DNA of 64,000 bases from contig CM070570.1 in assembly GCA_036346355.1 (NCBI GenBank), positions 4,100,649 through 4,164,648 on the forward strand, given 5' to 3'. Origin of the DNA: Rhipidocladum racemiflorum. Taxonomy: Eukaryota; Streptophyta; Magnoliopsida; Poales; Poaceae. A program made the position numbers and the translations under genes. The notes under the pieces are model-generated. The model saw only the letters and a program-made list of their open reading frames with translations, was not told where the DNA came from and ran no database searches. Below, in pieces: positions 56,601-64,000 of this stretch. Positions within the stretch are counted from its first letter, which is position 1; each line of letters starts with the position of its first letter.

Positions 56601-56819
56601 ACTGTTCCTGGCAGAATCTTGGAGATAGCTGATCCAACAATATGGGTGCACAGGGACGCCAATGATAGCATGACAAGTAGAATTGAGGAGTGTTTGGTTT
56701 CTGTCATTGGGCTCGGCCTGTCTTGCTCAAAGCAGCAACCCAGAGAGCGAACGCCGATACGGGATGCAGCCATGGAGATGCATGCAATCAGAGGAATAGA
56801 AGCCATATCTCTACAGTGA
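53680..56819 (+). pseudogene. LRR receptor-like kinase copy E (split by a hAT-like element)
   Basis: It starts inside the LRR domain (NNSFSRQLPSSIVSLSTTLQ, LDIGNLVGLTTIEMENTFIS) with no signal peptide. Several frameshifts and stops follow. The kinase part has LGKGSYVTVYK (the glycine loop has lost its third Gly), lysine in AVKWFNL and IIHCDFMRSN, in which the catalytic-loop Lys is lost. At 55190 the hAT-like element interrupts the codons for AEDMRA, and the kinase resumes at 56323 with RVGDFGISRILPESASQTMQ and GSIGYVAP. Exon 2 begins near 56527 (EYGEGSSISTLG), lacks a stretch after YVYR, and ends at 56819 after EAISLQ. It is nonfunctional. Confidence 0.92.
55191..56314. mobile_element. hAT-like nonautonomous element, copy 3, inside copy E
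   Basis: 1124 bp with exact 8-bp target duplications CATGAGAG (55183-55190, 56315-56322). Ends are CAGGGTTTCACTTTTCG and CGAAAAGTTGAACCCTG, inverted repeats of the same family as copies 1 and 2. The interior includes repeats of CTAAATATA(C/A)TTCAACAAATATT and a segment colinear with the upstream region of copy B (18237-18475). No transposase. Confidence 0.92.
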
Positions 56820-58083
56820 TACGATACAACATTAAACAATTAGAGGCAGCAGAAGGTGAGGCAACATATGTTGTACTAGGTCCATAAGCGCGGCGCACGC
56901 CGCGCATGAACGAAAAACGAATTTGTGTTTTTTCGGAAAAATAGGAATTTTTTCAGCATAATTTCTTTAATTTCCCAGTTCATACATGAATATAAAATGT
57001 AAAAACTTCTCCCTCCAACTTTATTAGAATTTCCCCCATTTATCATTCTGGGAAAAAATTAGCTTTTCTACTACACGTCATTCGAACACCTCCTGACCTT
57101 CCATAAACCCCAGAAAACTTATCAATAAGCTATATATGCAAGTATCATATGAAATCATTCTGAAGTACATGAAATTTAATCTAGCTAAGCTTTCATCTCC
57201 TGTCAAAGAAGTGAGCAGCCGTGAGGCAAGCAACAATAGGCAGTAGCATTGAAGCAAGTGGTTTGGAGTTGGTCATGTCTTCAAAGACCGAAGTGCACAC
57301 CTAAAGAGTAACAAAATGTTCAACTTTCTTTTTTCTTTTGAAAGGAAGTAATTGAATTGATTATATATATAATGTATGCAGTTCAGTGAAAGGAACTTCT
57401 TTCCTCTCCCTTTTGGAGTGAGACCACAAATGTGCTATAATAAGAGAGACAATAAAACAGACAGATCACGAATAATATAGGAACACCTAATGCACATGAT
57501 TGCATATAAGGTTGTTTAGCAAACAAAATCTATTGTGCATATTTCAAATGAAGTTGTTCAGAAAAAAAATCTTATATGTACAAACAAGTAACTTGTAGAT
57601 ATACATTGTCAGAATTTGCTAACGCGTGAAGCTAGGTTGATCTGCATGATCTACAACATGTCTAATTAGTAGAACGGTTAGCTATAGTAAACCAAAGAGG
57701 GCTATGTTTTTATAACCCGAAACCAATGAACTAAATGCAAACACCAAACAGAGCCTGGATTACACAGAGAACGCATAAGCATGCTCAAGAACTGGACCAA
57801 AAACAAGGTCAATACTAAATAGAATGCCACACTGAAGTTCTTTGGAATAAAAAATAACAGAACACAGTTCAGAATATTTTTATCTTGCTAAGCACTGCAT
57901 TTTGCAGACTTTCTATAGTTTGTGAAATACCTTAACATTGTACTGCCACTTTGTATTGTTTATTCATTTCAATAAATGCCGCAACCACTGGAAACGTGGA
58001 TAAATGAAAAGATGCTCACTTCATCACTTGCAAAATACTTGTCCTGTTCAGTTTAGTAACTGGCAGCACATTCATTTAAACTA
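56820..58083. other. AT-rich spacer with one possible exon
   Basis: Noncoding apart from a possible minus-strand terminal exon at 57301-57192. I see no transposon ends here. A 9-bp sequence at its right edge (TTTAAACTA, 58075-58083) is the left target duplication of the fold-back element. Confidence 0.5.
57192..57301 (-). other. Possible 3'-terminal exon of an unidentified gene
   Basis: After an acceptor-like TTACTCTTTAG the minus strand reads VCTSVFEDMTNSKPLASM then LLPIVACLTAAHFFDRR and a stop. The hydrophobic segment could be a C-terminal membrane anchor. It may belong with the exon-like stretch at 58614-58497. I do not recognise the family. Confidence 0.35.
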
Positions 58084-58424
58084 GGGATAATCGGATATTT
58101 GCCACTACAGGAACCGTTTATTCGAGATTTGCCATCGTTCCTTTGCTTCTTCGAACGATGCCATTATGAAACCGTGCTTATTCGAAATATGCCACCGCTC
58201 GCGTCCGGTCACGACACGTGTCCCGTCCGCGATGGCAAATTTCGAATAAACAGTTCCTACAGTGGCATATATCCAATTAATACGGGACACGTGTCGTGAC
58301 TGGACGCGAGCGGTGGCATATTTCGAATAAGCACGGTTTTATAATGGCATCGTTCGAAGAAGCAAAGGAACGATGGCAAATCTCGAATAAGTGGTTCCTG
58401 CAGTGGCATATATCCAATTATCCC
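58084..58424. mobile_element. Fold-back MITE (long inverted repeat)
   Basis: A 341-bp element that is nearly its own reverse complement: the left arm (GGGATAATCGGATATTTGCC...) pairs with the right arm ending ATATATCCAATTATCCC. Arms of about 125-130 bp surround a centre that is itself partly self-complementary (CACGACACGTGTCCCG and CGGGACACGTGTCGTG). Flanking 9-mers TTTAAACTA and TTAAAACTA differ at one base, consistent with a Mutator-type 9-bp target duplication. The overlapping open frames on both strands are by-products of the palindrome. Confidence 0.85.
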
Positions 58425-58496
58425 TTAAAACTAAGCCCTTGTATAGAAGAGCTGAAGCTTGTGCACAAACCTATAAGCATTTAAGTTGTGGGAAAA

Positions 58497-58614
58497 CAAC
58501 CTGAAAATGAGGCTTAAGCTCATCTTCAAATCCACTATCATCAACAGCTCCACATTTGGCAGGGCTTAAGCTTCCATGATCCTCAAGAGACATCCATGGA
58601 ATAATAATACGGAA
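58497..58614 (-). other. Possible internal exon of an unidentified gene
   Basis: The minus strand reads FRIIIPWMSLEDHGSLSP then AKCGAVDDSGFEDELKPHFQ, followed by a GTTGTT donor-like sequence. It is not part of the AIRP2-like RING gene to its right as I know that family. Not recognised. Confidence 0.35.
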
Positions 58615-58746
58615 CGCATCATGCAACCAAAGTAAGCTAATCAATCACATGCATAACAATTTAACAAGAGCCTATGTGAGAGAAGGTTTACAGCACCAAA
58701 ATGCAGTCACAAGAAATACATGTGCAGAAATAGAAAGTTTGCATAC

Positions 58747-59410
58747 CAGCCCTGGTAGCATCTGAGGCACATAGTGCGGTTGCAGTTGGGCAACACAACT
58801 TTGTTGTTTGTCTCCCACACTCTTCTTCCCTCTCGGCATCAATATCGGATAAGCTCTCTTTCTTCTTCATCTCTCCCTCTGTACCTCTCCATGCACACGG
58901 CCTTCTGCTTCTTGTCCTCCATATCAGCGATTCCTCTTTGCAGTTGCAACAAAGAAGAAAATATCACAGCTGTTCGTGCCCACCAATATAACAGTTCCAA
59001 TCAATAAGGCAGTACAAAAAGGATAAAAGCAATATGATCATACCCTCTGCTAAAGTAACAAGGAACACATCACAAACCATAGAACTCTCTTATGCTGGCT
59101 TTCCTCTTATGAGTCGACATGGTCGTCGTCCCGTCAACATAAACCTGCACAATGCGCTACAATTTCAGTGACACAATTGCCAAACCAACAATGTAGCAGA
59201 ACATGCAACAGTGACACAATTGCCAAACCAACAATGTAGCAGAACATGCAACAAAACCTTGTATGTGAGGATCCTCAGCAAGCCGAGAGCCCTGGCGAGG
59301 CTGCAGCACGTCCACTGCACCAGGAAGAGAAATATATGTGCGGCGGGGCCGTACGACAGCCGGATCTGCAGGCACGCACTATCGTACCCCCGTGGAAATC
59401 CAGAGGCCCT
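58747..59410 (-). pseudogene. AIRP2-like RING-type E3 ubiquitin ligase fragment
   Basis: Minus-strand exons: about 59410-59258 reads FPRGYDSACLQIRLSYGPAA then HIFLFLVQWT and ARALGLLRILTYK; 59144-59079 reads VYVDGTTTMSTHKRKASIRE then FY; 58969-58747 reads AVIFSSLLQLQRGIADMEDK then KQKAVCMERYRGRDEE, and after a frame change SLSDIDAEREEECG. Splices keep the frame (TATG|CTGTG). This is the order of the AIRP2 family of ABA-response E3 ligases (family assignment from memory). The RING is broken: the ICMEM-like segment after ECG is deleted with a frameshift, and the ligand His in NCN(H)TMC reads Arg. The C-terminal exons are not found. Confidence 0.82.
59166..59251. repeat. 43-bp tandem duplication inside an intron
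   Basis: The unit CAGTGACACAATTGCCAAAC... occurs twice in direct succession and identically. It lies in the intron between the first two AIRP2-like exons, so it does not affect codons. Confidence 0.92.
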
Positions 59411-59439
59411 GCTCATCAAGCACCCAGAAAGAAACAATT

Positions 59440-60362
59440 AGCTAGCACCATCCACCAGACAGATCACACATGCCGGAGAGAGAGAGAGAAAGAGAGAACC
59501 GTCGTAGCCGGCAATAGCACAAAGCTAGGAGTCGAGATAAGCACGGACGGGGACAGCCATCCGGGGGCAAGCGATTCGGGGCTCCTTACGGCCATCACTG
59601 GAGATTGGAGGGGAGGAGGGGAGGTACTCGCCGCAGGACGTGACGGGATCTGCTCCAGCGTCGGCGGCGAAGAGGACTAAATCGGGCCACTCGAGGGGGG
59701 GAAATGCCAACACGCCGTTGCAGACACGACTGTGGGTCGTGGCGCGAGTCGAGCGTGGCGGGAATCGGGAGCGACAATGAGGGTCAGCTGGTCCTCGAGG
59801 GCTCCAAAGCAGGACAAATCTCATGCCGTGCCGAGAAGAATCGAAGGGGACAGACGGAGAGACGTGGAGACGAGCGGAAGACGAGCAACGAGGCGAGCGA
59901 GCGACCGAAGATGGCGCTGGGAGGAGCAATGAGCTGACGGTGGCGCAGCCGGGGGAATGCAAACGGGAGAAAGAAGGGAAGTGGCTCCTCGAGGCCGTGG
60001 TGGGGGGAACGGATAGGGGCGGTGGAAGACGGCAGGGGATGGGAGGGGAAGAGCAAGGGGGCAGCGCGGGGAGGGGTCGGTGAAGGCGCGTCATGGTCGA
60101 ACAGGGTAGAAGTCGCCGCCGGGCGATCTCGCTAGGATGACGACCTCGCCAACGGATGCGAGAGGGAGAGCGGAGAAAGCGAGGAGGATCTAGCATTAGG
60201 CCACGGTGAAGCATACCCGGCGAAGGTTCTCGTTACGCGCACGCGTCATGCGAGCGAAGGGGTGGGCACCAATGCAAAACGGAGAACATCGAGGGCCTCT
60301 CCGCACTTCTAGGTACGTGGACATAACGGGCGCTCACGAAACCTCCCAAGTTTAATAAGAAG

Positions 60363-60363
<1 letters not shown>
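59440..60363. other. GC-rich region upstream of the AIRP2-like fragment, no gene called
   Basis: A long minus-strand frame (60214-59525, 229 codons), rich in Pro, Ser and Arg, has no recognisable domain and may reflect composition of a promoter or 5' UTR. A (GA)n tract lies near 59475-59497. Confidence 0.4.
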
Positions 60364-60411
<48 letters not shown>

Positions 60412-60783
60412 AAGCCTTTTAAAGTACTCTTGGGAATCACATTACTCCACCTCCAGTATACCACTTAAACGAATACGTTATACTCCTTTATCACTTTCAG
60501 TATACTCTAATAATAATTCTAAGATACTACAATGAGATATTGTTGAAAAAAATTGATCAGAGCCCTTTATTTTTTAGCTATATACTCTTTTTCATATGTA
60601 AAAAGAGTATATAAACAAATTATGCTATAAAGGGTGGACTTTAATGAAATTTTTCGTAGAATTCACTTTGAAGTATCTTATAATCAGTATTAGAGTATAC
60701 TTAAAAGGATAAAGAGGTATAGCAACATCATTTAAGCGGTATATCGAGAGTGAGTACGTATTCTGTGGGTATGGATCCATTTT

Positions 60784-60856
<73 letters not shown>
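60364..60856. mobile_element. (TA)n-flanked fold-back MITE, Micron-like
   Basis: A body of about 376 bp (60410-60785) sits between two long (TA)n tracts (about 60364-60409 and 60786-60856). The body is an imperfect inverted repeat: the stretch with ACTCCACCTCCAGTATACCA and TATACTCTAATAAT pairs with the reverse complement of ATTAGAGTATACTTAAAAGG and the GGTATATCGAGAGTGAGTAC region. Insertion into TA microsatellites is described for the rice Micron family. Membership here is inferred from structure. Confidence 0.65.
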
Positions 60857-60859
<3 letters not shown>

Positions 60860-62354
60860 GAGCGTTCTTGTCTGGCTTTGTGTCAGATATATGTAGAATG
60901 TAGAATGATCAGTCAAGTAATTTTTGAAGTACAAGGTTTCTTGAGTAATGTCGGTAAAGATTTCACAGACCAAATCCAGCCCAGATACATATTGAAGTAA
61001 AAAAAAAAAAAATGTCAACCTATTCCTAAGAAATCAGCACAGAGATTACCAAGTAGATAAACAACTCACGAAATTCCAAAACACACAAAAGCTAGTACCA
61101 AAACCCAATAAACGAACAGAAACAAAAGGACTGCTCCCGAAAGCCATTAAACCGACGTTCCAAATCACTAGAAATTCGGAATAGCAAATGTAATCTTCAG
61201 ATCAAACAAACTCACCAATAGTTTTCTCAAGAATTTGACCACGGACATTTTGTCGAGCACCTAATGGGCACGAACGATACACACACCCAAAGACCACCCA
61301 AGCCATCACTACTGCCATTAGAGGTCGGCAAGAGCGGGGTAGACATAGGCAAGAACCTATAGTTAGTACCGGAGCTACTGGATGCAAGCTGAGAGCCTAA
61401 GAAGGGGGTGAGCGTGCCGACGGTGTTGGTGCGTCTTGTGTATGCCGTGCCCGGCGAGCTCGCAGTCGCCGGAGAAAGGAAAATAAAGAAAAGGAGTTAC
61501 AGGATAAAATGTAACAAATGGGCCTTCATGCGGGAAACCTTTCGGCAACAACCTCGGCTTCCGCTTGCCGTAGCCCCGCCGGCGTTGGACCGTCGGCGCC
61601 CATCTCCTTGCCGCCAAGACCGCGGCCCACACAGAGGGCGAAAACAAGTGTAATACGAAATAATCGAAGGGTTCATGTTGCAAACATTCCCTCCATATCC
61701 ATGCTACGTTTGTCCCTCACCTCAATCTACGCCTTGAAAGCTTAATCGACGGCCATGGGGGACCGCGACGGCGTAAACCAAAAATATAGAATCGTGTAAG
61801 GGCCCCATTGGAAACATACCGTACTCGATTCGATCTAGGCCGCACAAGTAGATCGAACGGTTAATGTAGGTTTAAACTTTAATAGCAGATATTATTCCTG
61901 ATCGTGATTAGACGTAAATAGTAATTATATGAAAGAGTTGCTTCTGTGTTTTTCTTTTTAAAAATTGCATAAATATTAAAGTGTAAATGGTAATTAATTA
62001 TTTTTTATTTGCTTTAAAATTTGTGCAACTTATATTGACAAAAGAAAGCATACAAATACTACTCATAAAGAGAGGCCCACCTGTAATCCACCAACACATG
62101 GGCGCACCCTACGTGAGGCCCACCTATCGGCAGTCCGGCCACAGGAACACCTCCTCCCTGCCGGAGCTCCGCCTCATCCCCACCGTCCTTCGCGTCCATC
62201 TTCCGCCTCCCAGAGGCTCCACCACCGCGCGGAGCAGCCCGCGCAGATGATTTCAGGAACCCCTCAACCCCTCTGCAGCTGTTGGCAGCGACCGCAAGGT
62301 CTCGGGAATCTGAAGGACTTATACGATCTTGATCTCCGACGAATCACCTTTGAA
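60857..62354. other. Spacer, no gene identified
   Basis: Mixed composition, with a poly(A) run near 61002. Short frames at 61202-61387, 61375-61683 and 61987-62250 have no recognised domain. 62100-62250 is C-rich and could be a captured GC-rich exon, but I cannot identify it. Confidence 0.45.
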
Positions 62355-62470
62355 TGGAGATAGCCGACCCAACAATCTGGCTGCACCCGAATGCAAACCA
62401 TTCAGATGTTGCTGGTGCAACTGTGCAAGCAATACAAGAACTAGAAATCAAGAGAGATTCATGCAATTCA
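62355..62470 (+). pseudogene. Isolated relic of receptor-kinase exon 2
   Basis: GGAGATAGCCGACCCAACAA and TCTGGCTGCA match the exon 2 segment EIADPTIWLH of copies B, D and E (for example 49080-49115 and 56620-56650). Homology fades after about 100 bases. No other part of the gene is nearby. This extends the receptor-kinase family footprint about 5.5 kb beyond copy E. Confidence 0.65.
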
Positions 62471-63059
62471 ACACGCATATCTTAGATCTGCTTCCACTTT
62501 TTAGTGACCCGCAACAGCAGTGAAGCATTATCAGATCTGAAGATTAGACAATATTTGCTGCAGAGGAATGCAATTACCTGAAAATTTGAACAAATGACAC
62601 GGTTCATGGCGGTGCAGGTAACATTCCTTTGTTGAGGCCTTACAATATTTGTTTCAGATACACAAACATTTCTGAATGCTATATCACTTTGTCATCTAGT
62701 CCATATGATTGGTGTAACCAGTATGAAGGATGGAGCCCTGTGCCAGAGTGGGCATACCAAAGTACAAGGTTTCATGTATCATTGCGTACTATTGGGGAGT
62801 CATTGCGTACGTGAGGGACACCACTGTGGCTTTGGCTCAATTGGCTCACGAATTTTCCCAGCCAACTTCGATTCGTTGGCTTCTTTGCATTTTTCTTCCG
62901 ACTGTCCTTATGCTTCGGCTGGTCTAAAGATTCTCTCGTGGACCAGCCTCCTCTGGTTCTTCTGGCGTCAGCTTAGGCATGGTTCCGATGCCTGTCCTCT
63001 GGATGTCAGCCCGTGCTACCGATCTTGCCCAGGGTAGTGCTGCATCGAGCAAATATAAG
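62471..63059. other. Spacer, no gene identified
   Basis: Noncoding sequence between the receptor-kinase relic and the gypsy gag relic. A plus-strand 110-codon frame (62705-63037) has no known domain. Confidence 0.4.
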
Positions 63060-64000
63060 GGGATAGTAATGTTAACCCCTGTTCACAGCAGAACTACTAG
63101 AAAGGGGACCGCTCATGAGCCCTTTCGGCGCCCGTTGGCCGATAAGCTTTTATCGGCCGATACTGGGATCTGTCCTGTGGCCTCTGAACCCACTGTTTGT
63201 ACTTGGCCAACAACTAGAAAAACGTTGGCCTAGTCTTCCGAATTGGCTTCTTTGGCGGTACCAGCCTTTCGGCTTTATACCACTTACCAACCTCGGGCTG
63301 TCCCTTTGGTTTGACCATCCTCGAGTGCTTTCGTTCGCAGTCGATCTCAATTTGGATTAAACCGACTGTGATATGTATTGTTTCCTTGCTGTTTCTTGTC
63401 TTTATGTCGGCTTTGCGACTCGTCGTAACCGATGATGACAGTGAGCGTATCTCATTCTGCACCACCTCCTTTCCCTTGGATGAGCAGTTGACCATGTTGA
63501 CTGGGAAGGGGTTGGTGTCCACCTGCAGCATTTGCTCCTCTGCAAATTTCAGTCGTCCGTCTTCTATGACCGACTGTATCTGTTGACAAAAAATATTGTA
63601 ATTGTTAGTATTATGTGAAAAAGAGTGATGCCACTTGCAATACATGTGCTTCTTGATTTCGTCAGTCGATGGTATGGTGTGTCCTTCGGGCAATCGCACC
63701 AGCTTCTCTTATAATAATAAATCAAAGATGTGATCGCATTTGATCACATCGAAGAGGTACTTGACTTCTGACTTAGATTTAGTCGGCCTGAGTCAAGAGC
63801 ATACTAGGGGTTTTTTATTTCCCTTGACCCACTCGGCTACATTCATGTCTACCTCATCATCTTCGGACGACTCTTTAATCTCATATTCAACGAGATTGAC
63901 TTTAAGTTTCTCCTTATCCTTACTATTCTTAAATCTATCTTTAAAACCTTTATCTTCAAAGAATCGGCTTTCTTGAGCCGATACTCTATGCAGCAGATGG
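63060..64000 (-). pseudogene. Ty3/gypsy gag relic (runs off the right edge)
   Basis: Minus-strand text in order: FEDKGFKDRFKNSKDKEK, EDDEVDMNVAEWVKGNKKPL, a stop, then KSEVKYLFDVIKCDHIFDLL, a stop, and an open frame from 63699 to 63214 with MRLPEGHTIPSTDEIKKHMY, CKWHHSFSHNTNNYNIF and QIQSVIEDGRLKFAEEQM then VDTNPFPVNMV. This is the post-gag region of RIRE2/Retrosat-type gypsy elements of grasses, with a degenerate CxxxxH...H zinc-finger-like motif. Stops and the decayed end below 63214 show that it is dead. No LTR is visible in the window. Confidence 0.8.

Noticed and set aside
58099..58484. Open frames on both strands
   Set aside because: They are produced by the fold-back MITE palindrome. 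The two strands read nearly the same peptide.
59525..60214. 229-codon minus-strand open frame
   Set aside because: Pro/Ser/Arg-rich GC-biased text without a domain, upstream of the AIRP2-like fragment. More likely promoter or 5' UTR composition.

Overview
This is plant nuclear DNA, most likely from a grass (Poaceae). I infer this from four things: a tandem group of Xa21/EFR-type (LRR-XII) receptor-kinase genes with the usual single intron after the kinase GYVAPE motif; very dense, nested retrotransposons and DNA transposons (Ty3/gypsy, Ty1/copia, CACTA, PIF/Harbinger, hAT-like, a SINE, MITEs); GC-rich gene 5' ends in AT-rich spacers; and host-gene fragments that resemble grass proteins. The species cannot be resolved from the sequence. 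No bacterial, organellar or viral gene set is present.

Layout. 1-5463: 5' part of a Ty3/gypsy element on the minus strand (RNase H/RT, protease, gag, PBS, 5' LTR). 5464-7026: receptor-kinase copy A, lacking its whole ectodomain. 7027-11586: gypsy-type LTR sequence. 11723-11912: scrambled glutathione S-transferase fragment. 12541-16160: two orphaned copies of the receptor-kinase upstream region around another LTR. 16232-18475: hAT-like repeats. 18884-22124: copy B, the only intact receptor kinase (1050 aa, non-RD kinase). 22490-25437: LTR fragment, then degenerate copy C. 26800-36000: a PIF/Harbinger element (transposase plus Myb/SANT-like protein) split by a 5.6-kb CACTA element. 35996-37009: DEAD-box-helicase-like exons with a WW domain. 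37010-44679: an internally deleted Ty1/copia element. 46734-50489: copy D and its 3' flank, with a SINE. 50490-53130: hAT-like element and LTR. 53131-56819: duplicated 3' flank and copy E, the latter split by a hAT-like element. 57190-60360: minus-strand gene fragments, including a broken AIRP2-type RING E3 ligase, and a fold-back MITE. 60364-60856: a (TA)n-flanked Micron-like MITE. 62355-62470: isolated receptor-kinase relic. 63060-64000: degenerate gypsy gag on the minus strand.

The most striking object is the CACTA element at 29395-34965. It carries exon-intron fragments of three unrelated nuclear genes, all on its minus strand: TFIIA large subunit, ribosome-biogenesis protein BRX1, and a UBP6/7-type ubiquitin protease. 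The first contributes a start codon and the last a native stop codon, so a chimeric transcript is structurally possible. It lies, with a TGG target duplication, in the transposase gene of the Harbinger element.

Copy B is the only gene I would call functional. It should encode a plasma-membrane pattern-recognition-type receptor. The other four receptor-kinase copies and the promoter remnants record tandem duplication followed by deletion, templated filler insertion and transposon insertion. Many breaks are 1-4 nt indels, and the two copia LTRs also differ mainly by indels, so some frameshifts could be consensus errors rather than real mutations.
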